Source: Odoribacter laneus YIT 12061 (GTDB taxonomy: Bacteria; Bacteroidota; Bacteroidia; Bacteroidales; Marinifilaceae). Taken from it: a stretch of DNA of 64,000 bases. A program made the translations under genes and the position numbers. Below are positions 45,319 through 55,204 of this stretch, piece after piece. Every line of letters begins with the position of its first letter. Within the stretch, counting starts at the first letter, position 1. The stretch lies in NCBI RefSeq assembly GCF_000243215.1, contig NZ_JH594596.1:824666-888665 (forward strand), in the 5' to 3' direction. The notes below the pieces were generated by a model. That model saw only the letters and a program-made list of their open reading frames with translations. It ran no database searches and was not told the origin of the DNA.

Positions 45319-47271
45319 ATGGTAAAGATTACATTTCCTGACGGAAGCGTTAAGGAATTCGAATCAGGAATAAACGGCCTTGAAATAGCAAAATCCATTA
45401 GTCCTAAGCTGGCTAAAGAAGTATTGTCGATATCGGTAGACGGGGAAATCTGGGATTTGACTCGTCCTATTGACAAAGATGCGGAGATCAAGTTGTTTAC
45501 CTGGGAAGATGAAGAAGGGAAACATGCATTCTGGCATTCTTCTGCTCATTTGATGGCAGAAGCTTTGCAACAATTATATCCGGACACGAAATTCGGTATC
45601 GGGCCGGCTATTGAAAACGGGTTTTACTATGATGTGGATCCGGGAGAGGGAGTGGTATTGACCGATAAGGATTTGGTCGTTGTGGAGAAGAAAATGTTGG
45701 AACTGGCCCGGGAAAGACAGGAGTTTTGCCGGATCAATGTGAGCAAACAGCAAGCTTTGGATCATTTTTCCTCCCTGCAGGAAAACTATAAAGTTGAACT
45801 AATTAACGACCTGGAAGACGGGAAGATTACCTATTACCGTCAGGGGACTTTTACCGATTTGTGCCGGGGACCTCATTTGCCCGATACCTCATATATCAAA
45901 GCCATTAAGTTGACCAGTCTGGCCGGAGCTTACTGGCGCGGAAATGAACACAACAAGATGTTGACCCGTATCTATGGGATTACTTTTCCCAAGCAAAAGA
46001 TGCTGGACGAATGGTTGGTGCTGATGGAAGAAGCCAAACAGCGGGATCACCGGAAGATTGGAAAAGAGATGGAATTGTTTGCCTTCTCTCAGGAGGTGGG
46101 GGCAGGTCTGCCGTTGTGGTTACCGAAAGGGGCGATGCTGAGGGACCGTTTGGAGGCTTTTTTGAGGAAAGTGCAAAAACAATACGGCTACCAGCAAGTG
46201 ATTACCCCGCATATCGGAAATGTAAATTTGTATAAAACTTCCGGGCACTTCCAGAAATACGGAAAGGATAGTTTCCAGGTGATCACCACTCCTCAGGAAG
46301 GAGAGGAATTTATGCTGAAGCCGATGAATTGTCCGCATCACTGTGAAATATATAAGACCAAACCGCGTTCCTATAAGGATCTGCCTGTGCGTTTTGCCGA
46401 GTTCGGTACGGTATACCGTTACGAACAAAGTGGGGAATTGCACGGTTTAACGCGGGTAAGGGGGTTCACGCAGGATGATGCTCATTTATTCTGTACACCG
46501 GATCAGTTGAAAGAAGAATTCATGAAAGTGATCGATATCATTTTTATCATCTTCAAAGCTTTGGATTTTAAAGATTTCACGGCTCAGGTATCTTTGCGGG
46601 ATCCGAAAGATAAAGAAAAGTACATCGGTACGGATGAAAACTGGGAAAAGGCTGAACGGGCAATTATAGAAGCTGCGGCTGAGAAGGGACTGAAGACGAC
46701 AGTAGAATTGGGAGAGGCTGCTTTTTATGGTCCGAAGCTGGATTTTATGGTAAAAGATGCGATTGGCCGGAAATGGCAATTGGGAACCATTCAGGTGGAT
46801 TATAATTTGCCGGAACGTTTTAAACTTGAATATACGGGAGCGGACAATCAAAAACACCGTCCGGTGATGATTCACAGGGCACCTTTCGGAAGTATGGAGC
46901 GCTTTGTGGCCGTATTGATCGAACATACCGGAGGAAAATTCCCTTTGTGGCTTGCTCCGGACCAGGCTGTCATCCTTACAGTCAGTGAAAAATCGAACGA
47001 ATATGCCCGGAAACTTTCGGAATTACTAAATAATTCCGATATTCGCACGGCATTGGACGACCGTAATGAAAAGATCGGCCGGAAAATACGGGATAACGAA
47101 TTGAAGAAAATTCCGTATCTATTGGTGGTCGGAGAGAATGAGGCGAAAGAAAACCGGGTGTCAGTACGCCGCCAGGGGCAGGGAGATATGGGGGCTATGA
47201 GGGTAGAAGAATTTATCGAATTGATTAAAAAAGAAGTAGACGGACAATTAAAGTCCATCTATAATGAATAA
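45319..47271 (+). CDS. thrS: Threonyl-tRNA synthetase
   Basis: Charges tRNA-Thr in the cytosol. All domains are present in 650 residues: an N-terminal TGS domain (about 1-60), the editing domain with [11 protein letters not shown] and the Cys/His site RGPHLPDT, and the class II catalytic core with [29 protein letters not shown] motif 2 and the [11 protein letters not shown] motif 3. The anticodon-binding domain ends the protein. The order thrS-infC-rpmI-rplT is widely conserved. Confidence 0.97.
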   Translation: MVKITFPDGSVKEFESGINGLEIAKSISPKLAKEVLSISVDGEIWDLTRPIDKDAEIKLFTWEDEEGKHAFWHSSAHLMAEALQQLYPDTKFGIGPAIENGFYYDVDPGEGVVLTDKDLVVVEKKMLELARERQEFCRINVSKQQALDHFSSLQENYKVELINDLEDGKITYYRQGTFTDLCRGPHLPDTSYIKAIKLTSLAGAYWRGNEHNKMLTRIYGITFPKQKMLDEWLVLMEEAKQRDHRKIGKEMELFAFSQEVGAGLPLWLPKGAMLRDRLEAFLRKVQKQYGYQQVITPHIGNVNLYKTSGHFQKYGKDSFQVITTPQEGEEFMLKPMNCPHHCEIYKTKPRSYKDLPVRFAEFGTVYRYEQSGELHGLTRVRGFTQDDAHLFCTPDQLKEEFMKVIDIIFIIFKALDFKDFTAQVSLRDPKDKEKYIGTDENWEKAERAIIEAAAEKGLKTTVELGEAAFYGPKLDFMVKDAIGRKWQLGTIQVDYNLPERFKLEYTGADNQKHRPVMIHRAPFGSMERFVAVLIEHTGGKFPLWLAPDQAVILTVSEKSNEYARKLSELLNNSDIRTALDDRNEKIGRKIRDNELKKIPYLLVVGENEAKENRVSVRRQGQGDMGAMRVEEFIELIKKEVDGQLKSIYNE

Positions 47272-47423
47272 TAACAGAGATGGGAATGTTCGGAAAGTCA
47301 GAATTTTTGACTGTTTGAAAAGAAGGGTTCCTAGGGGAACGGAGTAGTACAGTTTATTTGTCCGGAAACTTTTTGAACACTCTCATTGTAACAAAATAAG
47401 GAGGATTTAATATAGCAACAAGA

Positions 47424-47966
47424 ATGGAATTCAGAGGTCCGAGAAACCGTCAGATTAACAAAGAACCACAACACAAAATCAATGAGTTAATCAAAGCACC
47501 GACTGTGAGGGTTGTTGGTGAAAATATTGAAGCGGGAGTTTATCCGCTGCGTGAAGCTTTAGCTATGGCAGAAGCTGCCGGTGCGGATTTAGTGGAAATT
47601 TCTCCGAATGCGGAACCGCCCGTATGCCGGATTATCGAATACAGTAAGTATTTATACCAGCTGAAGAAGAAGCAAAAAGAGATCAAAGCTAAGAGTGTAA
47701 AGGTGGTCATCAAAGAAATTCGTTTCGGACCCCAGACGGATGAACATGACTTTAATTTTAAATTGAAGCATGCCAAGGGGTTCCTGGAAGAAGGAGCTAA
47801 GGTTAGGGCTTATGTCTTTTTTAAAGGACGTTCTATTCTGTTTAAAGATCAGGGATCCGATATTCTCAATCGGTTTATTTCAGAATTGGAAGACTATGGG
47901 AAAGTAGAATCTGCTCCGAAACTGGAAGGAAAAAAGATGATTGTGGTATTGGCTCCGAAAAAATAA
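47424..47966 (+). CDS. infC: Translation initiation factor IF-3
   Basis: Binds the 30S subunit and checks start-codon pairing. The 180-residue protein has the N-terminal domain with [32 protein letters not shown] signature, a Lys-rich linker and the C-terminal domain with [20 protein letters not shown]. The ATG start was chosen; infC often uses rare starts, but the ATG lies at the expected N-terminus and follows a purine-rich AAGGAGG stretch about 20 nt upstream. Confidence 0.95.
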   Translation: MEFRGPRNRQINKEPQHKINELIKAPTVRVVGENIEAGVYPLREALAMAEAAGADLVEISPNAEPPVCRIIEYSKYLYQLKKKQKEIKAKSVKVVIKEIRFGPQTDEHDFNFKLKHAKGFLEEGAKVRAYVFFKGRSILFKDQGSDILNRFISELEDYGKVESAPKLEGKKMIVVLAPKK

Positions 47967-48007
47967 TAGAAACCCCGGAGAGGGGGGAAGGTGTCGTCCG
48001 TTTAAAC

Positions 48008-48031
48008 ATTTGAACATTTAAAGGTTCAAAT
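48008..48031 (+). promoter_or_regulatory. Leader hairpin between infC and rpmI
   Basis: ATTTGAAC and GTTCAAAT form an 8-bp stem with an 8-nt loop, about 60 nt before rpmI. Other phyla control rpmI-rplT through L20 binding to leader RNA, so a regulatory role is conceivable but unproven here. Confidence 0.3.
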
Positions 48032-48089
48032 ATGCATCAGGATTTTTTATTATTACATATTTTCTGAAACACAATTAAATTAAGCGAAA

Positions 48090-48284
48090 ATGCCAAAAAT
48101 GAAGTCAGTGAGTAGCGCAAAGAAAAGATTTACTTTGACCGCTACCGGGAAGATTAAAAGAAAACATGCTTTCAAAAGTCATATTTTGACTAAGAAAACG
48201 ACAAAACAAAAGAGAAATCTTACTCATTCAACGACTGTTGCTCCTGCCAATTTAAAAGCAGTGAAGAGCATGTTAGCGATGTAA
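48090..48284 (+). CDS. rpmI: 50S ribosomal protein L35
   Basis: Small basic ribosomal protein of 64 residues, starting [14 protein letters not shown] and rich in Lys/Thr as expected, with the [14 protein letters not shown] segment typical of L35. Position between infC and rplT confirms the call. Confidence 0.96.
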   Translation: MPKMKSVSSAKKRFTLTATGKIKRKHAFKSHILTKKTTKQKRNLTHSTTVAPANLKAVKSMLAM

Positions 48285-48372
48285 GAATTAAGAAACACAG
48301 TTTATTAACCTGAATGTCATGCTCAATAAGTTTTCATACGAGTGAAACGCTGACATTTAAAAAACAAAGATT

Positions 48373-48729
48373 ATGCCAAGAGCTAAAAATGCCGTTGCTT
48401 CAAGAGCACGTAGAAAAAAGGTTTTAAAACAGACCAAAGGTAACTTTGGTGCCAGAAAAAATGTTTGGACGGTTGCTAAAAACACATATGAAAAAGGTTT
48501 GATATATGCGTTCCGTGACAGACGTAAGAAAAAATCAGAATTCCGCGCATTGTGGATTCAGAGAATCAATGCTGCAGTCAGACTGGAAGGTCTGTCTTAT
48601 TCTAAATTTATGGGATTGGTACATAAGGCAGAAGTGGACATCAACCGTAAGGTGTTGGCCGATTTAGCCATGAATCATCCGGAAGCTTTCAAGGCTGTGG
48701 TTGCGAAAGTGAAAGAATTAGCAAAGTAA
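48373..48729 (+). CDS. rplT: 50S ribosomal protein L20
   Basis: RNA-binding ribosomal protein of 118 residues needed early in 50S assembly. It begins [18 protein letters not shown] and contains the [25 protein letters not shown] core. It is the last gene of the translation operon; a strong terminator follows. Confidence 0.97.
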   Translation: MPRAKNAVASRARRKKVLKQTKGNFGARKNVWTVAKNTYEKGLIYAFRDRRKKKSEFRALWIQRINAAVRLEGLSYSKFMGLVHKAEVDINRKVLADLAMNHPEAFKAVVAKVKELAK

Positions 48730-48745
48730 TGATAAAAAATCGAAG

Positions 48746-48773
48746 AAAAGGCTGCCTGGTGGCAGCCTTTTTT
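48746..48773 (+). terminator. Intrinsic terminator after rplT
   Basis: An 11-bp stem (48746-48756 with 48761-48771), TGGT loop and T-run, 17 nt after the rplT stop. It ends the thrS-rplT unit. Confidence 0.92.
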
Positions 48774-48925
48774 ATTACCTTTGCGTAATCAGTTGCACTT
48801 CAGCAGGCTGTTGTTGAATCGGATAGTAGATCCGGTTTGTCTTTCCTTTACCTGAAGGAAGTTAAATGTTACGTTTGCGGAGGAAGGGGGGAGGAAGCTG
48901 ACTCATTGTGATTAGAGATTTTGAT

Positions 48926-49648
48926 ATGAAAATAGCATTATTAGGATACGGCCGGATGGGCAAGGCAATCGAAAAAATTGCTTTGGAAAAAGGGCATACG
49001 ATTGTATTGAGAGTAGAGGAAAATAATCGGGCGCAATGCCGGGACGAACAGCTGGCGGCAGCGGACGTCGCTATTGAATTTTCCGCACCGGCAGTAGCCG
49101 TGGGGAATTACAGATGGTGCTTTGAAAACGGAGTACCGGTTGTCTCGGGTACGACCGGTTGGCTGGAAAAATGGGAGGAAGTAATGGCTTATTGCCAGGA
49201 AAAACAGGGGGGCTTTTTTTATGCATCCAATTTTAGCGTAGGGGTCAATTTATTTTTTCATTTGAATCAGTACCTGGCTAAAATTATGGGTAAATTCAGC
49301 GATTATAAGGTTTATATCGAAGAGACCCATCATATCCACAAACTCGATAAGCCCAGTGGGACGGCTATTACTTTGGCGCAGGGAATATTGGATAATCATC
49401 CGGGGTATAAGCGGTGGCAATTGGTGCACGAAGCGGAAATGGCGGAGGATGTACTTCCGGTGAAAGCAAAACGGGAGGGTGAAGTTCCTGGCATTCATGT
49501 GATTACTTATAAATCGGGGGTGGATGAAATTGAAATCCGGCATTCCGCTTTTTCCCGGGAAGGTTTTGCCCAAGGGGCGGTGTTTGCGGCTGAATTCATG
49601 AAGGGAAAACGGGGGGTATTCGGGATGGACGATCTGTTGAGTATATAA
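48926..49648 (+). CDS. dapB: 4-hydroxy-tetrahydrodipicolinate reductase
   Basis: Reduces hydroxytetrahydrodipicolinate in lysine and meso-diaminopimelate synthesis. From the start at 48926 (MKIALLGYGRMGKAI) it has 240 residues, the typical length; a GTG at 48908 adds six residues of no value. The nucleotide-binding GYGRMG, the substrate motif EETHHIHKLDKPSGTA and SGTTGW are present. The gene lies 40 nt before lepB and may be cotranscribed. Confidence 0.94.
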   Translation: MKIALLGYGRMGKAIEKIALEKGHTIVLRVEENNRAQCRDEQLAAADVAIEFSAPAVAVGNYRWCFENGVPVVSGTTGWLEKWEEVMAYCQEKQGGFFYASNFSVGVNLFFHLNQYLAKIMGKFSDYKVYIEETHHIHKLDKPSGTAITLAQGILDNHPGYKRWQLVHEAEMAEDVLPVKAKREGEVPGIHVITYKSGVDEIEIRHSAFSREGFAQGAVFAAEFMKGKRGVFGMDDLLSI

Positions 49649-49687
49649 AAAATTTTCAAATACAGGGATATCGCTAACAAAGAGAAT

Positions 49688-51076
49688 ATGAGAAATTTAT
49701 TACAAAACAAATGGTTTAAATTCAGTATTGTATTGATTGTATATCTGCTGTGGGTGTTGTGGGTCGGAAGCTGGTGGTTACTGATATTGGTACCGGTTAT
49801 TTTTGATGTATATATTAGCCGGAGGGTACATTGGGCCTTTTGGAAGAAAAAAGGAGTAAAAAAACAGACCAAGGCGGTAGAATGGATCGACGCTTTAATA
49901 TTTGCTGTTGTAGCTGCGACTTTGATTCGTATTTTTATATTTGAGGCCTATACGATTCCGACTTCTTCTATGGAGAAATCGATGTTGGTCGGGGATTATT
50001 TGTTTGTCAGCAAGGTGGCTTACGGGCCGAAATTGCCGAACACTCCTTTGGCTGTGCCCTTTACCCATCATACCTTGCCTTTCACTCAAAGTACGAAAGC
50101 CTATTCTGAACTGATACAATGGCCTTATAAACGAATTGCCGGTACGAGCGAAATCAAGCGGAATGATATCATTGTTTTCAATTTCCCTACGGGAGATACG
50201 GTCATTATCGGGAACGAAAATCCGGATTATTATTCTCAGCTTCGCACCAATGCCCGGAATTATCAGCGGGCGGAACAAAGTCAGGGAGTAGACATGACTT
50301 TTGAAGAAGCTAAAACGAAAGTCAGGGACCTGATGAAACAGCGTTTCGAAATTATTTCCCGTCCTGTCGATAAAAGAGAAAATTATATTAAAAGAGGGGT
50401 AGGCATGCCCGGGGATACCTTGGTATTGAGAGAGGGACAGTTGTATGTAAACGGGCAACTGGCGGATGAAGTGGAGAATTTACAATATGATTATATTGTG
50501 CGGACCAATGGAGTGCCTTTAAACCGCACGAAATTGAAAGACGATATCGGTATTTCGTTGGAAGATATCCGGATGATATCTACTTCGGAATACAATTTTC
50601 CGTTGACTGCCGAAATGGTTGAGAAATTGAAGGCTTATCCGAATGTTACGGAAATAGAAAGAGTACACGATTCCGGCATCAATCCGGATATCTTTCCTTT
50701 TAGTCCGGATTATCCCTGGAATATAGATAACTTCGGTCCGTTGTATGTACCGAAGAAGGGCGATCAGGTGGAGTTGACCCTCGAGACTTTGCCTTTATAT
50801 GAGCGGATTATTGGGACTTATGAACAAAATAAGCTGGAAGTGAAGGATTCTGTTATCTATGTAAACGGACAGCCTGCGGACCGTTATACTTTTAAGATGA
50901 ACTATTACTGGATGATGGGGGATAACCGACACCGTTCCGCCGATTCCCGTTTCTGGGGATTTGTTCCGGAAGATCATGTGGTGGGTAAGGCTTATTTTAT
51001 TTGGCTATCTTTGGATAAAGACAAATCTTTCCTGAGTAAAATCAGATGGAATCGGATGTTCCGTTTTGTACAGTAA
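49688..51076 (+). CDS. lepB: Signal peptidase I (long Bacteroidota form)
   Basis: Inner-membrane protease that removes signal peptides from exported proteins. The 462-residue protein has membrane segments near residues 12-43 and 66-86, catalytic S94 in PTSSMEKSM and the general-base K235 in YIKRGVGMPGD. The C-terminal GDNRHRSADSRFWGFVPEDHVVGKA is diagnostic. The long insert of about 150 residues between the Lys motif and the C-terminal motif is usual in Bacteroidota enzymes. Confidence 0.95.
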   Translation: MRNLLQNKWFKFSIVLIVYLLWVLWVGSWWLLILVPVIFDVYISRRVHWAFWKKKGVKKQTKAVEWIDALIFAVVAATLIRIFIFEAYTIPTSSMEKSMLVGDYLFVSKVAYGPKLPNTPLAVPFTHHTLPFTQSTKAYSELIQWPYKRIAGTSEIKRNDIIVFNFPTGDTVIIGNENPDYYSQLRTNARNYQRAEQSQGVDMTFEEAKTKVRDLMKQRFEIISRPVDKRENYIKRGVGMPGDTLVLREGQLYVNGQLADEVENLQYDYIVRTNGVPLNRTKLKDDIGISLEDIRMISTSEYNFPLTAEMVEKLKAYPNVTEIERVHDSGINPDIFPFSPDYPWNIDNFGPLYVPKKGDQVELTLETLPLYERIIGTYEQNKLEVKDSVIYVNGQPADRYTFKMNYYWMMGDNRHRSADSRFWGFVPEDHVVGKAYFIWLSLDKDKSFLSKIRWNRMFRFVQ

Positions 51077-51106
51077 GGCGATTTCACATGAATTTGATAT
51101 AAATAG

Positions 51107-51136
51107 GGGGTGTCAAAAGTTTACTTTTGACACCCC
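51107..51136 (+). terminator. Terminator-like hairpin after lepB
   Basis: A 13-bp perfect stem (51107-51119 with 51124-51136) and TTTA loop, followed by TGTCGTTTTT. It separates housekeeping genes from the signalling cluster. Confidence 0.8.
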
Positions 51137-51283
51137 TGTCGTTTTTCCTGCCTGTGTAATGAAGTTCTTCCGGCTTCCGATAGCGTATATACTTGCCTAT
51201 TATTCTTTTCCTTTGAAGGTAACATTATCTTAACAATATTAAATAGTATCCAATCAATTTTTTATAAAAAATTGTAAATTATT

Positions 51284-51315
51284 ATTGTATTTCTGAAGAA
51301 TTGACTTTATTTTTG
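51284..51315 (+). promoter_or_regulatory. Candidate promoter of the signalling cluster
   Basis: ATTG (51284-51287) and TATTTTTG (51308-51315) are spaced by 20 nt, one mismatch from the Bacteroidota TTTG-N19-21-TAnnTTTG pattern. The predicted leader is about 120 nt. Confidence 0.45.
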
Positions 51316-51441
51316 AAGACACTATTTAGATTGGGGCGTATTTGTATTAATAAAAACTTAAAATAGTGTTTTGATTTTGGGATTCATTTTTGGAGAAAGG
51401 ACTTTAATAAATAGTTTTACAAATAATAATTCTGAATATTT

Positions 51442-52155
51442 ATGAGATGTAAAAATTGTGGCTGGGATAATCCGGTTGGAAAATCCAGGTGTGAAAAATG
51501 TAATGTACCCTTGAGTGGTTCAATGATCGATAGTGATGTTTCTTTTTCTCAGCATTCTTCGGTTGAAGAGACCGGATTTACTCCGAATAAGACAGTATAT
51601 GAAGAAGAGGTTTTTAAAGAAGAGGCTTCTGGCGGTGGTGCAGGGAGAAAATGTGAGAAATGCGGTTATCCGTTACGTCCCGGGCAGGTGAGATGTCCGG
51701 AATGTGAAGCGGAGACGGTTATTGGGGAAGAAGAAAAGAAAGCCTATTGTCCTCAGTGTGGCCAGGCATTGAAGGGAGCTACGAACTTCTGTCCCAATTG
51801 TGGGACTTCTTTAAATGGTCCGCAAGAAAAAAAAGAATTTGGTCGGAAGACTGTTCTTCCCGGTCGGCGTTTTCGTTGTTCCTTAACTTTAATACCGGAA
51901 GAAAAAGAGCGTATAGAGCCTCAGACATTGGATTTTTCAGGGGAGGAAATTATTTTGAACCGGGACAATACGGAGCCGGACAACAATACCATTACTTCCC
52001 AGGAACAGGCTGTATTGACTTATGAAAATAAAAAGTGGTATATTCAGGACCGGAGTAGCTTGAAGACCACCTATCTCTATGCGGGGGATAAGCTGGAATT
52101 GCATTCCGGGGATATAATTGTGCTGGGGGACCGGAAATTTGAGTTCCACAGTTAG
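51442..52155 (+). CDS. Zinc-ribbon protein with C-terminal FHA-like domain
   Basis: First gene of the signalling cluster, 237 residues, cytosolic. Three zinc ribbons are visible as CxxC pairs: C3/C6 with C17/C20, C71/C74 with C85/C88, and C103/C106 with C117/C120. An acidic linker lies between the first and second. Residues 145-237 resemble an FHA domain (EEIILNRDN, NTITSQEQAVLTYENKKWYIQDRSS, LHSGDIIVLGDRKFEF), although the usual GR and SxxH residues are poorly kept, so phosphothreonine binding is uncertain. A scaffold role in kinase signalling is plausible. The kinase gene follows after 16 nt. Confidence 0.8.
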   Translation: MRCKNCGWDNPVGKSRCEKCNVPLSGSMIDSDVSFSQHSSVEETGFTPNKTVYEEEVFKEEASGGGAGRKCEKCGYPLRPGQVRCPECEAETVIGEEEKKAYCPQCGQALKGATNFCPNCGTSLNGPQEKKEFGRKTVLPGRRFRCSLTLIPEEKERIEPQTLDFSGEEIILNRDNTEPDNNTITSQEQAVLTYENKKWYIQDRSSLKTTYLYAGDKLELHSGDIIVLGDRKFEFHS

Positions 52156-52171
52156 AAAACAAAATGAAAAT

Positions 52172-53452
52172 ATGTCTCAGACAATTTTAGCACAAAGGTG
52201 TAATTTTAAAGAAAGAGACGTCATTGACCGCCAGTACTGTGTAGAAAAGGAATTGGGGGAGGGAGCTTTTGGAAAGGTTTTCCGGGTCCGGAAGTTCAAT
52301 AATGATATATATGCTTTAAAATTGCTTAAACTTTGGGAGGTACATCCTGACATCCGCAAGCAATTAGTAGACCGTTTTGATATGGAATTCGAGACGGGGC
52401 AGATTGATAGTAATTATCTGGTTCATTCTATTGCGCATGGGATGGTGGAGGGCAATCCGTATATTGTTATGGAATATTGCCCCGGAGGGGATTTAATTGG
52501 CTGTATGAGGCGAAAGAACGTGGATTGGGTAAAGATTGCCCATCAGGTGCTGTATGGATTGAGGGCTTTGCACCAATGTGGAAAAGTCCATCGGGATTTA
52601 AAGCCGGAGAATGTGTTGTTAAATAAAAGCGGGACGGCTGTTTTAACTGATTTCGGGATTTCCGGGGATCGGAATAAGCGTATGACGGAGCGCAATATAT
52701 TGGGAAAACCCCGTCAGATTTTTGGTACTTATGCTTATATGCCTCCGGAGCAGGTAAAGAGGAACAGGGGAGACGCTACGGTATTGCCGACAACGGATAT
52801 TTTTTCGTTCGGGGTAATGATGTATCAGTTGTTGACGGGTGGAAATCTGCCTTTCGGAAATTTGGAGAATGAAAACGATCTGGTGGTTTACCTGCAGAAC
52901 GGAGAGAGGGGGATTTGGGATCGTACCGCTTTACATTCCTCGAAATGGAACAACGTATTGGAAGGCTGTTTAGAGCCTGATTTCAAAAGACGCTTGCAGT
53001 CGGTGGATACCGTTTTAGAGTTGCTACCGGCAGGGGCTTTTGTGGAGGAAGAACAATTGACGGACAGGCAACATCGGCTTCATATGATCGTCCGGCACGG
53101 AATTTTATTACGGATAATGCAGGGAGAGGAATACGGGAAGGAATACAGGCTTCCGGAATTGTTGGCTCGGGTAGGGAAAAGGAGGCTGACGCTGGGAAGG
53201 GATGAGCACAATATCATACGGATAAAAGAGGAGGAAAGTCTGTACATTTCCCGCCGGCATTGTACCCTTGAACAGGAAGAGGAACATTGGTTTATCCGGG
53301 ATGGGCAGTGGATTCCGGAGACCCGTCAATGGCGGGGGTCCTTAAATGGTACGTATGTGAATTCGACTCCAGTGTCTTCGGAAGGAATGGAATTTCATCC
53401 GGGGGATATTATTTCTATTGGGGATGTTAAATTAAGGGTAGAAGGTTATTAA
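52172..53452 (+). CDS. Cytosolic Ser/Thr protein kinase with C-terminal FHA domain
   Basis: Eukaryote-like kinase of 426 residues without a membrane segment. The start at 52172 follows the previous stop; an upstream in-frame ATG at 52118 lies inside the previous gene. The kinase domain (about 17-290) has glycine loop GEGAFGKV (29-36), K50, catalytic HRD (140-142), DFG (160-162) and the PPE motif. Residues 310-426 form an FHA domain with LGRDEHN, ISRRHCTLEQ and SLNGTYVNS, all key phosphothreonine-binding residues present. It is the only kinase here with a canonical HRD. It may phosphorylate the FHA-protease or itself. Confidence 0.93.
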   Translation: MSQTILAQRCNFKERDVIDRQYCVEKELGEGAFGKVFRVRKFNNDIYALKLLKLWEVHPDIRKQLVDRFDMEFETGQIDSNYLVHSIAHGMVEGNPYIVMEYCPGGDLIGCMRRKNVDWVKIAHQVLYGLRALHQCGKVHRDLKPENVLLNKSGTAVLTDFGISGDRNKRMTERNILGKPRQIFGTYAYMPPEQVKRNRGDATVLPTTDIFSFGVMMYQLLTGGNLPFGNLENENDLVVYLQNGERGIWDRTALHSSKWNNVLEGCLEPDFKRRLQSVDTVLELLPAGAFVEEEQLTDRQHRLHMIVRHGILLRIMQGEEYGKEYRLPELLARVGKRRLTLGRDEHNIIRIKEEESLYISRRHCTLEQEEEHWFIRDGQWIPETRQWRGSLNGTYVNSTPVSSEGMEFHPGDIISIGDVKLRVEGY

Positions 53453-53462
53453 CAAAGCGAAT

Positions 53463-54281
53463 ATGGCGCGTAAAGAAATAAATGTATTCAGCGTGTCGTT
53501 TCTGGATCTTTTGTCGGGAGCGCTGGCGGCTGTCATCATTCTGTACATTATTGTGCCGAAGATGAGTCAGGAGCAGCAAGAAGCGGTCGAGCAACTGGAA
53601 GAATTGCAGCAACAGTTGCAGCAAATGGACAGTTTGATGGCCCGCTTGGAAAATACGGTGCCTGCGGAATTATATGAGCAAATCCAGGCCCGGCTCAATG
53701 CGATGCAGAATACGATTGATCAGCTGACGGAGGAAGTACAGCGTTTACAGCAACAGCTGGCGGAGTCGGAAAGTGAAAATGAAGATTTACGGCAGCAGTT
53801 GGAGCAAGTCAGGCGGGAATTGGAAGCGGCCCGGGAAGAAGCCCAGCGAAACCGGAATGTTTCCGACGGGAAGATCTTCGGTATGGACGCGGAATTGGGA
53901 ATCGTATGTGTGTGGCCTGAAAATGTGGATGTGGATTTATATGTAGAAGATTTATCGACCCAAAACGTATGTTATTACGGCAATAAGGTGACTTTATTTG
54001 GTAATTTAATGGAGGACATCACTTCCCGGGCATCGGCTGAAGACGATCGCTACGAATTGTTTTATCAAAAAAGGGTCGTACCGGGACAATATCGGGTGTA
54101 TGTGAATATTTATACTAAAAGTCATGCTCCGGCGACGGTTGAGGGATATGTCGTTTTATTTCCCGGAAGACCGTCTCAGCAGAAGATACCTTATGGGCCG
54201 GTTTATTTAAATACGGTGGGACAGAATGCCGCCATCGGGGTATTGAATGTAACGCCTACGAGTATCAGTTTAAGTCGTTAG
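53463..54281 (+). CDS. MotB/ExbD-like membrane anchor with coiled coil and DUF2135-like domain
   Basis: A 272-residue protein with one N-terminal membrane segment (about 14-32) beginning SFLDLLSGALAAVIILYI. D15 sits where MotB-type stators keep their proton-binding Asp. A long Gln/Glu-rich coiled coil follows (about 35-145), then a beta-rich domain (about 150-270) whose ENVDVDLYVEDL and PGQYRVYVNIYTK segments recall DUF2135/YfaP domains. The OmpA-like peptidoglycan-binding domain of true MotB is absent. The MotA/ExbB-like gene follows after 76 nt, so the two probably form an ion-conducting complex. Start is 10 nt after the kinase gene. Confidence 0.78.
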   Translation: MARKEINVFSVSFLDLLSGALAAVIILYIIVPKMSQEQQEAVEQLEELQQQLQQMDSLMARLENTVPAELYEQIQARLNAMQNTIDQLTEEVQRLQQQLAESESENEDLRQQLEQVRRELEAAREEAQRNRNVSDGKIFGMDAELGIVCVWPENVDVDLYVEDLSTQNVCYYGNKVTLFGNLMEDITSRASAEDDRYELFYQKRVVPGQYRVYVNIYTKSHAPATVEGYVVLFPGRPSQQKIPYGPVYLNTVGQNAAIGVLNVTPTSISLSR

Positions 54282-54357
54282 CGTGAAAAGGATAATAGTA
54301 AAAACGTTCGTTAAACCAGCTTGAAAGGAAAAAAGCGAACACTAAAAAAGGGAAGAT

Positions 54358-55107
54358 ATGAAAGATTTGATGAATCATAGGGCTGTACGGTTATTGGTAA
54401 GTGTGGTACTTACTTTTCTCTTTATGGGAATACTGGTGGTGTGCACTTCGGATAAAGATCCCAACCGGATATTGGTGATGTTGGGAGGAACAATGCCGGA
54501 AGGTTTAATACAGGGCTTTACTTATTTTTTGTTTTTTTTCGGTATGTGTGAGGTGGCATGGATTTCCGGCAGGATTACTCATGAAAATGATGCTTTTTCT
54601 GCTCATTTGTTACCGGAGAAGGAGAACTGGGTTTTATCAGCGGACGATGTCAGTCAGCTGAAATTGAATATGCAGTCTATGGAACGCTCTCAGAAGTTTT
54701 ATATGACGGACCTGATCAAGAAAGCTTGTACAAAATATCGTTTGAGTAAATCTTCTTCGGAGGTCTTGGACTTGGTCGATGCTCAGGTACGTATTTACCA
54801 GGAAGAAATGGAAAGCGAGCAATCGTTTATCAGCTATGTGGCTTGGGCTATTCCTTCTGTAGGATTTATCGGTACGGTGATCGGAATTGCGGCTTCTTTG
54901 GGATATGCCGGAGCTGTTTCCACTCCCGAGGGAATAACAAAGGTAACGGATATGCTGTCCGTCGCTTTCGATACGACCTTGGTAGCTTTGGCCTTGAGCA
55001 TTATACTGATGTTCGGAATACATAATCTCCGGAAAAGACAGGACAGTTTATTTGCCCATATCAATGCTTATCTCATCGAGAATCTAATCAACCGGTTTTA
55101 TAAATAG
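54358..55107 (+). CDS. MotA/TolQ/ExbB-family proton channel protein
   Basis: A 249-residue inner-membrane protein with four hydrophobic segments (about 10-29, 46-67, 160-183 and 199-222) and a cytosolic loop between segments 2 and 3. Segment 3 reads SYVAWAIPSVGFIGTVIGIAASL and segment 4 AFDTTLVALALSIILMFG, the ExbB/MotA channel signature with the pore-facing Thr. With the MotB-like neighbour it likely makes a 5:2-type complex driven by proton or sodium flow. Flagellar genes are absent, and kinase and phosphatase neighbours suggest that phosphorylation gates it; both statements on use are inference. Confidence 0.88.
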   Translation: MKDLMNHRAVRLLVSVVLTFLFMGILVVCTSDKDPNRILVMLGGTMPEGLIQGFTYFLFFFGMCEVAWISGRITHENDAFSAHLLPEKENWVLSADDVSQLKLNMQSMERSQKFYMTDLIKKACTKYRLSKSSSEVLDLVDAQVRIYQEEMESEQSFISYVAWAIPSVGFIGTVIGIAASLGYAGAVSTPEGITKVTDMLSVAFDTTLVALALSIILMFGIHNLRKRQDSLFAHINAYLIENLINRFYK

Positions 55108-55204
55108 AAGATGTCTGTGAATCCGCCGTAAAAGCGGAGTAAAGTTTTAAAAAAGATAAAATTCGTTTATTGCAAATAGAAATCAAAATTTTAATACATA
55201 ACAT

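Larger units (their letters stand above)
51077..51441. other. AT-rich region ahead of the signalling cluster
   Basis: A 365-nt gap. It holds the lepB terminator, a candidate promoter at 51284-51315, and a 9-bp inverted repeat (ACACTATTT at 51320-51328 with AAATAGTGT at 51361-51369) that would fold in the first part of the transcript leader. No coding region was seen. Confidence 0.5.

Noticed and set aside
46011..46235. Gly/Arg-rich frame inside thrS
   Set aside because: Shadow frame of thrS with no start signal or family.
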